A stretch of DNA of 64,000 bases, taken from positions 3,471,001-3,535,000 of the forward strand of contig JALIZF010001940.1 of the NCBI GenBank assembly GCA_029948255.1. The letters run 5' to 3'. Below, one piece after another: positions 25,195 through 49,665 of the stretch. This DNA comes from Telmatactis stephensoni (Eukaryota; Cnidaria; Anthozoa; Actiniaria; Isophelliidae). Made by a program: the position numbers and the translations under genes. The first letter of the stretch is position 1, and every line of letters starts with the position of its first letter. Below the pieces are notes generated by a model. That model searched no databases, was not told the origin of the DNA, and was given only the letters and a program-made list of their open reading frames with translations.

Positions 25195-27091
25195 TCATAA
25201 TTGGGAGCAATCCCATTGGTTACTTCGTTGTGGAACTAGTGACGTTGATTCTAACTGTGAAGCTAAGATTTCTTCATCTTTGCCGCAAAGAGGTGATCTT
25301 GTGCATTGGTGGTCGAGCTGGAATCAGAAAGGCAATAGATTGACAAAGAGCATAATTATTATTATTGGAAAGTTTATTTAAACTTCAGCTTTTCAATAGT
25401 GAGCTATTTAAAAGCATATTTAAGTTTTTACTCCTGTAAACTTAGAAACAACAAATATTAGATTATGGGGCATTATGACTATGCAGTGGGGCGTCATGAC
25501 CAGACATTGGGGTGTCATGATGGATTTGACAGGGAGCGTCATGGCAATGGGGCGTCATGACCATGTACCCAATACATCCATGCATGGGGCAATGTATATC
25601 AATTCAATTTTAAATCTAAGTATAAAATATAAGTTTTAGTCTTAAGTCTTTTCATGAGCAACAGAAGCAGAAGCAGGAGCAGGAGCAACACACACAGACT
25701 CAGTGTTGTACCTCATGAAAGAAAACACTGTCAGAGCAGTGTTATTCTGAGTCTGCAATTGTCTGCGTATGTTGTTTCTGCTTCTGTTACTTGTAAAAAC
25801 CAAGCCTTAACTTCTGAACTTCTTCTAACATTGTTATATGATCAATTATTGCACTTTAATACATACACCTAAGACTTACCGACATTGTACTATTACCATT
25901 GAATAAGGACCTTCGGAGAGGTGAACCAGATATACTAGAAGGACTGTTTTGAGGGACAACAAAATTATTGTGTGATGGAGACCCAGTGGGTGTGGTCTTT
26001 GGTCCAAATGGGTTTCCAGGGGATCCTGTGGGATTGCGTGACGGTGAGAATTCTTGTCCTAGATGTGACATTTGTTGTGTTACTGCCAGTAGTCCTCCTT
26101 CGTCGACACAGATTATAACCCAAATTACATCTAGAAATGACATATTAGATATGATTGCATTAGCACCAATATGAAGTACTACATTGTAGCAAAAACAGAG
26201 AAAGTGACCCTTTAATCATACCTTTAATTTTTGTTTGGAAATGAAGGATTTTTAGAAAAAATTTGAATTCAAAGACAAAACAAGTTTGGATGACAGACAG
26301 TGCACCCTCCACCCCCTCCCTCCATCAGTGCTACACAGATTAGAGTGGAGTTGAAACAAGGATGTGAATAATTTCAGTGGGAATCAAACTCTGAACTCGC
26401 TCTTACTGATAAGGCTGCACACTATCTGACTTACAGTACTACCTGATGCTTCCACCTGTTGGAGCTTGAATCTAGACAACACTGAACCTCACCTCCAAAG
26501 TAGCTTCCAGTAGGAGTACACATTCTCCACTGCCCTTGAAACATGCCTGTATTACTGGGTGCAATCATGTTGATGCTGACATCTGTAGTAGTCCCAGGTT
26601 CTAGTGGTTGAACTTCAACAGAGCTGACTGGACCTAGCTGATCTCCACTTGTGAACTTCAGGAAGACACCTACTGGCCACTTGTTTATGCCTGGTAAGAA
26701 TGTCAAGAATGAAAAATTATTATGTCCATGAATATAAACATCTTATTGATTATCCTAAATGATCTTTTGATGATTTCCTTGAATTTTCTAAATTGGCCTT
26801 AGGCCTAGTTTTCCTGAGCAATGGAAGCAGAAGCTGAAGGGTATCATACACAGACTCAGTGATAATAATAATAATAATAATTATAATTATAATAATAATA
26901 ATAACTCTTTATTTATAGAGGATATACAAGTAAGCTGGGCTTTTTTTTGATGCACTGTTCACTGTCTTTTTCACACCTAGGTGAGAAATACAACACTGAG
27001 ACCCCGTCCACACGAAGACGATGTAAACGCAAACGCTAGTAAAACGCAAACTTTTTTATGCGTTTAGGCCTTCCGTCCACACGAAGACGAT

Positions 27092-27155
<64 letters not shown>

Positions 27156-29360
27156 ACTAAAAAGCGTTTACGTGTGGACACCCGTAAACGCATACTTCCA
27201 AAAATGCTGACGTCATAATATCATTCAATACCTGCTTAGTCAAGCGTTTAACATTGTTTTCGAGTTGAAGCGTTTACGTGTGGACGAGTCTAACCGCATA
27301 GAAATGTATACGTTTACTAGCATCAAGTTGTTCGTGTGATGCCACTTTAAACGGCCATCGTTTTCGTGTGGATGCAAATACTTTTATGCGTTTACAAACG
27401 TAAACGCATACGTGTGGACGTGGCCTGAGTCTGCATATATATTGCTTCTACTTCTGTTTCAATCACTCATGAATACCAACCCTTAACAGTTCTCTTACCA
27501 TTGTTTTGCAGTTTCCACGTCTTGACAAATGCCGAAGAGGGAGGAACTGATTCCCCTTCACCAATTGTCACATCTTTAACAAATGACATACTTGGTAGCA
27601 AGTCACTTGGACTATTAAAGTCATAGTATGCACACACTGCTGCCTGAGAGAGTTATAAAGCAAAGAATTGTAATACATTTCCAGAAAAAAGGAAGGCTAG
27701 CATAAAAAAGGAAGGGCCATGTGTATAATTTGTACACTGTATGATAAATTAATAATGAGCAATAATACATGTACAAATTCAATATTCTCAGGCCAAAATC
27801 ATATACCATCCACATATCTTCCATGTGCTATATTACCAATTCAAAATCTAGTTATAAAAGCCATGATATCATTATTTTGGCTGGCTCACATGTGCTGACT
27901 GCCTAGGCCATCCTACATTGAACTAACAGTTCCTTACTTATTTACCATGCCAACAGAACCAATTTTTTAAGTGCCCTAGAAGATTTTTATGGACATCAGC
28001 ACTATACAAGTATATATTACCACTACTATTAAAATTATTAGAATAATCACAGTAAAGCCTTATACTTTAGCTGGTGTTTGCATTCGGCAAAAATATCAAA
28101 GTTGATTGAATTAATTTACATGTATCTTGATGGCCCAGTGATAGATTAGTCCTTGACTAAACTGGTCACCATCGTTAAATAAAGTTTATTATTATTATTA
28201 TCTGACTCATTAGGGACTCAATATATCAATAGATGAAATCCATTATATGGAGGTATAAGGCTCTCTTTAATGTTGATTAGGCCCTAATATATTAATTTTT
28301 GCTGGTAAAAATGAAAGAGGCCATTGATTTCACTAGTCATTAGTCAAATTTAAAATTGACAATTGTGAATCATCTTTGGAAGTGTGATTTATATCAAGCA
28401 ATTGATAAAACATCTTGAAATATAAATGGAGGTTTATTGGTATATTATAAATATGCATATATGCAGTGAACTATAACATCAAAGTATAATATATTAATTG
28501 ACCACATGTACATTGGGTTACTCAAGTGAAACAAACTTTTACTGTACACAAAATTATACAAATTAAATACACAAATCTGCAATAAACAACAATACCTTTA
28601 ACCTTAACAACTTAATTATTCATCACACATTTAAAGGACAAGCGAAAACAAGACGCCTAAAAATAGCTACTAGCGTTTTTCGTGTTTATAAATAACATAT
28701 TAAAAAGATATGACAAACTGGAGCGTTGTTTGTAGTGAAGTACAAAAGCGTAAACAAAGCAGCTAATTTGTAAAACACAAGTTCTATGTTTAACTGAGGA
28801 GTTAGTCTTTGGCAAGTGTAAATTGTGTTGTTTGTTAGCTACCCGTTGACCCAAACTGGGGCACCCGTTGCGGTAAGAGGATAAGATGGCCACACTGAAA
28901 CACTAACCAGACAACCCGAAACGAAGCCTTCATCTCACACCTAAAGCCCTGAAAGTACAGCCCTGATATTTACGCTGTTATGGGAATATTTTCATAGGAT
29001 AAACGTAGTACTAAAGCTTCTATAATTAGTAATAAATTAAGAGCTGCTCTCACCTGAAGATTCCTAGAGATCGACCGTCAACCAATGAATACACGCGTTT
29101 TGCAAATAGAAAAAAATATACATAATTATTGAATGTCAACAAAAGGTTGACATGGATAATGAGTAGTGAAACTGTCCAGTATTATAGTAATCTCAAACGT
29201 CCTACCAATTCGCCATGTCCAGAAAGAAGGCACATCCAGCTTGATTGAGTTGATAATCGAGAACTCGTTGGAGTTCGTTGATCAGAACTTCCCGGTCTGT
29301 CGTTCCTAAACTACTGAATTTCAACATGAGATCTTGGTCCACGTCGCAGTCTACATCCAT
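25195..29360 (-). CDS. ILRUN: ILRUN (C6orf106) orthologue, 293 aa, 6 coding exons
   Basis: ILRUN (inflammation and lipid regulator with UBA-like and NBR1-like domains) in mammals dampens IRF3- and NF-kB-driven transcription through p300/CBP. Exons in transcript order: 29360-29206, 29063-29054 (10 nt), 27643-27499, 26690-26493, 26130-25880 and 25317-25195. They sum to 882 nt with stop; human ILRUN is 298 aa. Residues ~15-60 are the UBA-like region (KFSSLGTTDREVLINE, then AGCAFFLDM). Residues ~75-190 are the NBR1-like beta domain, with the hallmark FKTW/SGDQLGP and GQWRMCTPTG segments. The tail is Ser/Pro-rich and poorly conserved, with a Cys-containing C-terminus. The start is the ATG at 29360 matching the human MDVD N-terminus; the frame upstream has only a TTG. 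It is divergent from harmonin. A MITE cluster lies in its introns and 3' flank. Confidence 0.95.
25641..25810. mobile_element. Palindromic MITE family A, copy 2
   Basis: Same arm motifs as copy 1 (catgagcaacagaagcagaa; acttgtaaaaaccaagcctt), in the last ILRUN intron. Confidence 0.8.
26864..26914. repeat. (AAT)n microsatellite
   Basis: AAT runs followed by ctctttatttatagagg, possibly a SINE tail. Confidence 0.8.
27001..27424. mobile_element. Nested palindromic element with ccgtccacacg ends
   Basis: The ends accccgtccacacgaagacg and, inverted, cgtgtggacgtggc flank a 424-bp interior rich in gtaaacgc motifs. A direct ctgag at 26996-27000 and 27425-27429 marks a probable 5-bp target duplication. 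Removing the insert restores the ctgagtctg core seen in family A copies 1 and 2. Confidence 0.8.
29054..29063 (-). CDS. ILRUN: ILRUN 10-nt microexon
   Basis: The ten bases gaatcttcag lie between ctctag and gtgaga. They complete the split Trp codon and add Asn-Leu-Gln. The joined peptide (DMANWNLQAAV) matches human ILRUN (DMTNWNLQAAI), and skipping the microexon would break the frame. Confidence 0.9.
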
Positions 29361-29876
29361 TGTAACCCCTCCGTGGAATTCCCAACTCTCGATCAATGAT
29401 TCGAAATTGAAATTAGAACGATTTTTAACTCGATGTAATGTTGGATTTTCGAATGAAATTTATTTTGGACCAGCGTCTAACGAAAACCAGTGACGTCATA
29501 AGTTAATGGTTGAGTCCGCTGCTCAGAAAAATTGATGAGTCACTCTTTAGACCACTAGAGATCCATGTGGAGAGGGGTGTTACTTATAATTGAAAATACT
29601 TCTAAAATGTAGCACTTTAGCTGCAAAAATCTATTTTGAGGGCTGTCTACGTTTTAAAATGAAATATATTTTCATACGATGGAGTATTTTGAAGAAATTT
29701 GAAGATGAATCATTCAAAAGATATTCACAATAAGTGAAATTTTGACCTACCCCTCCCTCCATTTTTGTCCAGCTATCCAGGTGTTTTGGACTTGGTATGC
29801 CTGTAGATTTTCATGCTTCGCTTGTTAGGTAAAATACTCGAGGACTTTACCAAATTATTCCTCAGAGTTCTCGAAA
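29361..29876. promoter_or_regulatory. Shared upstream region of ILRUN and harmonin
   Basis: The two genes are head to head with 516 bp between start codons, so this interval holds both 5' UTRs and probably both promoters. A palindromic tgacgtca (CRE-type site) is at 29491-29498. No clear TATA box was placed. Confidence 0.5.
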
Positions 29877-43394
<13,518 letters not shown>

Positions 43395-44386
43395 ACAATC
43401 AAGTCGATTAAGTGACCATTTCAGAATTTCAAGTTGCAAAAGAATTTCCATAAATGATTGAAATGTTGCCTCGCTTTACTTCGTATGAGAGTGAAACGAA
43501 CCGCGCGCGCGGCGCCGTGTCGTGGCGGTGTCAGTACCGTGTTGTCTATAAAAAACATTCGATATTCCTGCCGTAACCGTGCCGTCATATTAAAACACTA
43601 TAAAACTTAAAGCATATATTGTATAAACATTAAAACCATATGTACATGAATGAAATAAATGTACAGTTTTCACATTAGATTTGTGAAAATTCTTTCTTTT
43701 AACTAACGCGTTAGGATCCATTCCAACGCTTCGTTATCTCTCTGATCAAGGGACTGTGGGGAAGGATAACCAGTTCTGACGCTCGCTCGAAACATAAAGT
43801 GGACTCTGTGGTCGCAAAAATAAATAAATAAATAAAATAATGAGGTGTTCCTCAGGAATCCATTCTCGGACCGCTCTTGGTCATGGCATTCGGCGTTAAT
43901 CATGACTGTCCTTTCTTACTATTTTCAAAATAAGAGACCTTTGTCTGACTACTTCCTATTTAAAAGTGCAGTGATACGGGCAACAAGGTGTCGGCAACAT
44001 TTCGCGCAAAATTGTAGCGTTGCAAGTTGCAGAGCAAATGTTGCTTGTACTACTTCCAGCGCAACAAATTTTCCTTGTTTCACGAAGAAGAAACTCTTTC
44101 AATGCAACAATGTTGGGAAATGTCGCATGATTTTGTTGCCAGTTAACCGTGCCTTAAGAAACGATTTGAAACTATATAAAGATCACTGAATTCGCTTAAT
44201 ACGAAAGAGGGATTCTTGTAATACGTTTTCAGGATTGGAGGGGATTTCTGTGCCAAGATATGATCACAAACGCTTTTACTCTCCCAAATTCATCTAACCC
44301 CTAAATTCAACCTAAATTCTATCCTATAATGACCATTAAATCACGGACGACGCGAGGTTCGCTCATACTATGATCAAATTAGATGA
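43395..44386. other. Intergenic between harmonin and the receptor gene (convergent)
   Basis: A GC-rich patch is at 43490-43565 and an (AAAT)n run near 43820. From 43974 to 44155 there is a repeat-like segment rich in gcaacaa/gttgc, probably another hairpin element. No gene seen. Confidence 0.45.
43654..43659 (+). promoter_or_regulatory. Candidate polyadenylation signal, harmonin
   Basis: AATAAA about 260 nt after the harmonin stop codon. Confidence 0.4.
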
Positions 44387-47300
44387 TTAATTATTATTTG
44401 GTCTTAGCTCTAATTCAATGACAAAAATCGCCACTATAGTCACAACAGCCGCTAACAGGAATAAACAGGTAAAAAACCGGTTTAGAATGTTGGCGGCCTT
44501 GATCCATTGTTCTTTTAGTTTTTGGGTTTCTTCTTCTTCTTTTACTTTTTCTGCAAGAATATTTGCAGCTTCGCTGTCTTCGTAATGTGTAGTTTGTTCT
44601 CCGGTTATTAATTTAGATTGGGTCCCTAAAATGAAGAAAAGTCAAGTTTTTCCTAAAGTTAGAATATTATCTAAAGTGTTACGATAATTGTTTGTCAGAA
44701 GCTCACTGATAGCAGAACATTTGTTTTGAAATTTAATACAGGTATCAAAAACTGATAAAAAGAAGAAGAAAAAAATTTGAAAAGAAAGGGGCCTGTCCGG
44801 GAATTGAACCCGGGACCTCTCGCACCCTAAGCGAGAATCATACCTCTAGACCAACAGGCCGTATAATATAAAATGAATGAAGATTATTGAATTTATAGGA
44901 GTACTTACTTTTCTTCCATCTCTTTGCAAATTTCATTTCAATTCGTTGTTCTGTCTTCGTTCTTTCCTGGACTTCTATCTTTCTTGGTGTCGTATTCTGC
45001 CCTTGGGTGGAGTACATAACAAGACGAGCTAGACAACCAAGGACACCTTTCTGAAACATAATCGTTACAGAAACCTTAGTTTTTTTATTTGATTTTAGAA
45101 ACAGTTAAAGTATCCTTTATTTTAAAGTTATGTTTCTTGTTTCTTCCATTGCTCCCCTTGCTTATGTTGTATTTTAGTCATAGAACTTCATTTTAACCCG
45201 AAATATCATTGATTGGCTACCATTTTTAAATGATTGGGTCACTGCTGTAAATGCTTTGCGTTCCACCAATCATATTTCCTGATTTGTATTTCAATGCTAT
45301 TTTTTGGTATCAAATTCCATATATGGTAGCTAAATGATGGGTTTCCTGTGTCAGGTAAAAAGCACAGCAATCCCAATCCTTACCTTAATCCAATGTGGTA
45401 AGGGATCTGGACTGTGATGCACAAGCCTCAAAATCCAACTCATTGCCACCATACAGCACACCACCTCGACCACCGTACAACAGTAGTATTTGGCAAGAAG
45501 AGGAGCTTCACTGGACGAGGGCATTGTTGCTTCAAGCATCAGAAAAAATACAGCTAGAGCCAGGAGAATAGTGACACCTATAGCCATACGCTCGCCTGAT
45601 TCTGAGGATCAAAATGAATGGAATATTTAGTATAAAAAAGGTCCAGGTAAAGGGCCCTAGGGCACACCACATCAGATATCTATTCCTTGAAAATGAATAG
45701 TCAGGTTGAGCAAAGAGTTTTTTATTCCACCGGTAGTCATACGCTCATACGATTCTGTTAATCAAAATGAATGGAATATTTAGTATAAAGGAGTCCAGGT
45801 ATAGGACCCTAAGGCACACCAATCAGATATTTATACTTGAAAATGCAAAGTCACGTTGAAGGTTTTTTTAAGTTCAGTGGTAGTCATACGCTTACCCGAT
45901 TCTGTCAGCCAAAATGGATTTGATACCTTAGTTTTATAAATCATAGAAAAGGGCCTAGTGTAGGAACCCGGGGCACACCACATGGATTTCTTGTGAAAAG
46001 TCAACGTTGAACAATTTTTGATAACATCTATATCGATACGAATTGAATAGTTTTAAAAGGGGGATTCAGGTAGAGTATACCGTAGGTCACATCACATCAG
46101 ATATTTATTCCTTGTATGAGGCAAAGTTACTTTGAATAACGGTTTAACTTTTTAATGGACCTAATCCATCGTGTGACAGTGTTGTCCCAATTCAGCGTGA
46201 CAAACCTGGAATGATCTGCTTTTGTTTTGAAACTCGTCGGATTATCGTCGTTATTACTTTGGGATACTCACGAATTTTTTGAAGAGTAAAATAGAAAATG
46301 AATCCACTAGAGGTTTGTTACGTTGAATTGCGAAAACATGACGCGTGGATTGGGTCTATTGCACATGTAATCAAACGCTCACTGGATTCAGTAAAAACGA
46401 CGAATCGAATAATTAGTGTGAAAACATGGGAAGGGCTCCAATATAGGACCTTGTGGAAACACATGAAACATCATGTCTTGTAAAATGTCACGTAGAACTG
46501 TTTTCAGTTGCAAGTTAAGCTACGGTATATAAATTTACTTACCTACTGGTGTCAAAAACACAAGCAAGGTCAAAAACGCGATAATCGCACATGGAAGTAT
46601 AAAGTTCATGATGTAAAACAGCTTCCTCCTTTCGATATGAATGCGATAAGTTATACGAGCCACGGAACTTCTGCAACAAATATGTGACACTTGCGTCCTT
46701 TGTGCTTTCGCTGCTGTCAACTTCCATTCTCCATTCGACAAATACCGTGTAATGTCAACGTTCTTGTCATGTGATTGGATGTCCAGTTTGGTGACGTCAT
46801 AGTTCCAGGATCCGAAAATCAGCTCACAAACCTTGTAAAAAATTGTGAATCTTTATTATCAAAATATATTCAACCAATCAGAATGCACGAAAATTCTTTG
46901 ACGCCGCCCGTGCATTTGTATTCTATTTTCACATGCTTCTCTACCAATCAGACCGCGTCTTATCAATATATAGTTTAGTATATGAATGAAAAACAACCAC
47001 TTTGTTTTGACTGTAGAAATTTACCTGTTCATCAAATGGAAAATACTTGACTTTGATTAGACAAGAACTTTTGATCACCGTGGCAACCAACCACGTCACC
47101 TTCCCGTCATGCATTACTTGTGCACGTGGTTTTATGTACTGAAATTCACTTTGAGCTCTGTAGGAAAGAGATAGAAAAGTAAGGTGGCAGAGGCGGAAAG
47201 CTTTACTTAGTTCATCCTCTCCTCTCCTCTCCTCTCCTCTCCTCTCCTCTCCTCTCCTCTCCTCTCCTCTCCTCTCCTCTCCTCTCCTCTCCTCTCCTCT

Positions 47301-49043
47301 CCTCTCCTCTCCTCTCCTCTCCTCTCCTCTCCTCTCCTCTCCTCTCCTCTCCTCTCACTCACCGTTTTTCATATTTTAGTATATCTTCTGTGTATATCTA
47401 CTACTTTTGATACTAACTTGTTGTATAAAATAATCGGTGGCGTCCAAATATCACTCGCTTCTACGTTAATTTGCTTCACTCCGCCATAATCAGCTGGACT
47501 CCAAGCCATCATCTCGTCTTTCCATGTCTTAGAAACAAATGACAAAGTCTCTTTTATCTCCGTAGGATATACGTATGTCCAAACAACTAGAGTAGAACCC
47601 CGATAATTCAAACTCCCAGGGAAGCTAAATATTGTTCGAGATAGTGGGGGTTCGAGATAACCGATAGGGTCCGATAGTAATTGACTGAAAAAATGACTCG
47701 AGGGAAATGAGTTTGTGTTCGAGATAGCGGGGTTTTCAAGATAAAGGGGTTCGTGTTAGCGGGATTCTAGTGTATATAGTTCTTTGTTGTCTCACCATTT
47801 TCAGTCTTACATTTGTTGTCAGTACCATGTTCTTCTCATCCTAAGGAAAACCAAAACCAAACTCTTTTCTGTGAAGTTTTTACCTTCGTTAGCCTGTGTA
47901 CAGCCGTTTCCCACCCCTCCCCTACCTTCGTTTTCTTCATTCCCTCTCGTCTCTTCCTTCCCTCCCATGTCATCCCTCAACTTTTCCCTCGCCCCTCTTC
48001 CTGAAATACATTACCCAAAGTAAATTTTTACTGTATATACCAGTAAGTTGATTCTCCCAATGAAGAAATATTCTAACCCTACTGTGTCTTATAAATGGGA
48101 CCCAACTCGTGCTCCAAAATCTGACCCCAACTGTAAAATCAGGTACCACAAAAAAGTAAAATAAAGAAAATAGAAAGGAAGGAAAGAAAGAAAGGGAGAG
48201 GGAGGGGGAGAGAGAGAGAGAGAGAGAGAATCAGCTATCGCCGAGCCTTCGCCCAATTGAGTTAAGTAGTCTACTTCTTGAAATAAGAACATCCCCCTCC
48301 CCCATCAAATCAGTAACCCACCCATCCCTATCAAATCAGTACCCCACCCGTCCCTATCAAATCAGTATCCCACCCCTCCCTATCAAATCAGTACCCCACC
48401 CCTCCCTATCAAATCAGTACCCCACCCCTCCCTATCAAATCAGTATCCCACCCCTCCCTATCAAATCAGTACCCCACCCCTCACTATCAAATTAGTACCC
48501 CGCCCCTCCCCATCAAATCAGTATCCCACCCCTCCCTATCAAGTCAGTGCCCCACCCCTCCCTATAAAATCACTACCCCACCCCTCCCCTAATAAATCTC
48601 CTACATACAACAGTAATCATTTTAAGGAGTAGTCCATGATGCACCACTAGGGGGGTGCTGTGATTGATCACTGGTCGAAACTTTGGAGAGTATCGAGTTT
48701 GGTTGAGTAAAACCCTAGTTAGTCGGTCCTCATTGGTGATTGCTTTCACGCCTAAAACGACAACAAAAAGTTGTTATTTACATCATGTACCAATGGTAAC
48801 AGCAATTGTGGCCAGGTTGTCCATAAGATTGTAAACAAGTGTATTGTATTCCTGTGACTCAGGGAAATTCCCATGGTGGGGTCGACTTTTATGGTTGATT
48901 GTTATCACATTAATATATGGTGTGTATTACATTAATGGTTGTTACTACATTTCTGGGTTTGTATGGAGGCGAGCCAGCCCGGTAATTAAGCGGGCTGACT
49001 TCTTTTGTTCTCTGGCCCCCAGGGAAAAGAAAACAAAAGAATT

Positions 49044-49082
<39 letters not shown>

Positions 49083-49665
49083 CTTCGATCTTAGTGAATA
49101 TTTGTTTCAACGGTTTATAAAAACCACTCTAATTGTACACTTTTCGATTATTTAAAAGTTGGGGTTAAAAAAATAAAATACTTAGCTTGAAGTACTTTTA
49201 TTGAAAAGATAGTAAAAAAACTTGATTTACAGTGGGTTTTTTTTATTCCGAAAAACAACCTGAATTAGGAAAGATTTAAACGGAAACGTTCTAACAGTTT
49301 TACTGTAGCTATTTTACTCCTTCCTGTATGTCCCTTTTATTACTTTAATTTTACTTGCAGGTTGCATTGTATACAGAGATTATGATTGAATATGTGAGCA
49401 AATACAAGATAGAACCCCAAAAAGCACGATTTCACATTTTTAAAATAGCCTTCACTTAAGACTATTTTAGTTCGTCATTTTATAGAATAATAAGCAAAAG
49501 AAAGAGCTAAAAACTAATCTTCAACTAATGATTTTATGAAAAAACATTCAAAATGTCTACATTACTGAATAGCAATTCCACGAATAATTATTATTTTAAT
49601 TTTTTATTCCTCTTTCAATTTTTCTACTTACCTTGCACAAGCAATACACAAACCCACATAAACAT
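44387..49665 (-). CDS. Nicotinic acetylcholine receptor-like Cys-loop subunit, 448 aa, 9 coding exons
   Basis: Predicted plasma-membrane pentameric cation channel subunit. Exons in transcript order: 49665-49632, 48751-48609, 47840-47796, 47527-47418, 47157-47025, 46831-46543, 45595-45384, 45050-44909 and 44625-44387 (TAA); 1347 nt. The 45- and 110-nt exons match the classical nAChR exon pattern. Features: short signal peptide (MFMWVCVLLVQG); loop A (WTPPIILYN); Cys-loop of two Cys separated by 13 residues spanning FPFDEQ; FGSWNYD (loop B region); vicinal Cys pair HICC, the alpha-subunit mark; M1 starting NFILPC; M2 after GER, with the Glu expected of a cation channel; M3; a short cytoplasmic loop (~100 aa); and M4 (LFLLAAVVTIVAIFV). 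Loop C lacks the two Tyr normally flanking the Cys pair, so acetylcholine may not be the ligand. Paralogue assignment is not possible from sequence alone. Confidence 0.93.
44789..44860 (-). tRNA. tRNA-Pro (anticodon AGG)
   Basis: A 72-nt cloverleaf. The acceptor stem GGCCTGT pairs with ACAGGCC. The A-box is TGGTCTAGAGG, the anticodon loop TTAGGGT has a 5-bp stem CTCGC/GCGAG, and the T-arm is CCCGGGTTCAATTCCCGG. No intron and no encoded CCA. It lies in the sense orientation inside the last intron of the receptor gene. Confidence 0.96.
45575..46480. repeat. Degenerate ~150-bp tandem repeat spanning the splice acceptor before M2
   Basis: The motif catacgctc...gattctg...aaaatgaatgg at the exon 45595 border recurs at about 45735 and 45885. 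Each copy is followed by a related block with ccaggta..ggacccta.ggcacacca; the blocks continue more diverged to ~46480. Confidence 0.75.
47215..47356. repeat. (CCTCT)n microsatellite, ~28 units
   Basis: Perfect pentanucleotide array filling about half of the receptor intron 47418..47025 (47158-47417). Confidence 0.97.
47586..47771. mobile_element. Pogo/mariner-like MITE
   Basis: Imperfect terminal repeats actagagtagaaccccg / cgggattctagtgta with inner gttcgagatag motifs. It fills most of the 268-bp receptor intron 47528-47795. Confidence 0.65.
48172..48228. repeat. (AG)n/GAAA purine tract
   Basis: Short microsatellite in a receptor intron. Confidence 0.85.
48290..48595. repeat. 27-bp minisatellite, ~11 copies
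   Basis: Unit cccctccctatcaaatcagt plus accccac. It ends about 15 bp from the donor of receptor exon 48751-48609, in that intron. Confidence 0.95.
48960..49076. mobile_element. 117-bp hairpin element
   Basis: Arms tatggaggcgagccagcccg and inverted copy. Near-perfect stem, in the first receptor intron. Confidence 0.85.

Larger units (their letters stand above)
26799..27487. mobile_element. Palindromic MITE family A, copy 3, interrupted
   Basis: Arms similar to copies 1 and 2, split by an (AAT)n-containing segment (26864-26930) and by the nested element at 27001-27424. It fills most of the ILRUN intron 26691-27498. Confidence 0.75.

Noticed and set aside
48290..48595. Possible CRISPR-like regular repeat
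   Set aside because: Units are directly tandem with no spacers; eukaryotic minisatellite.
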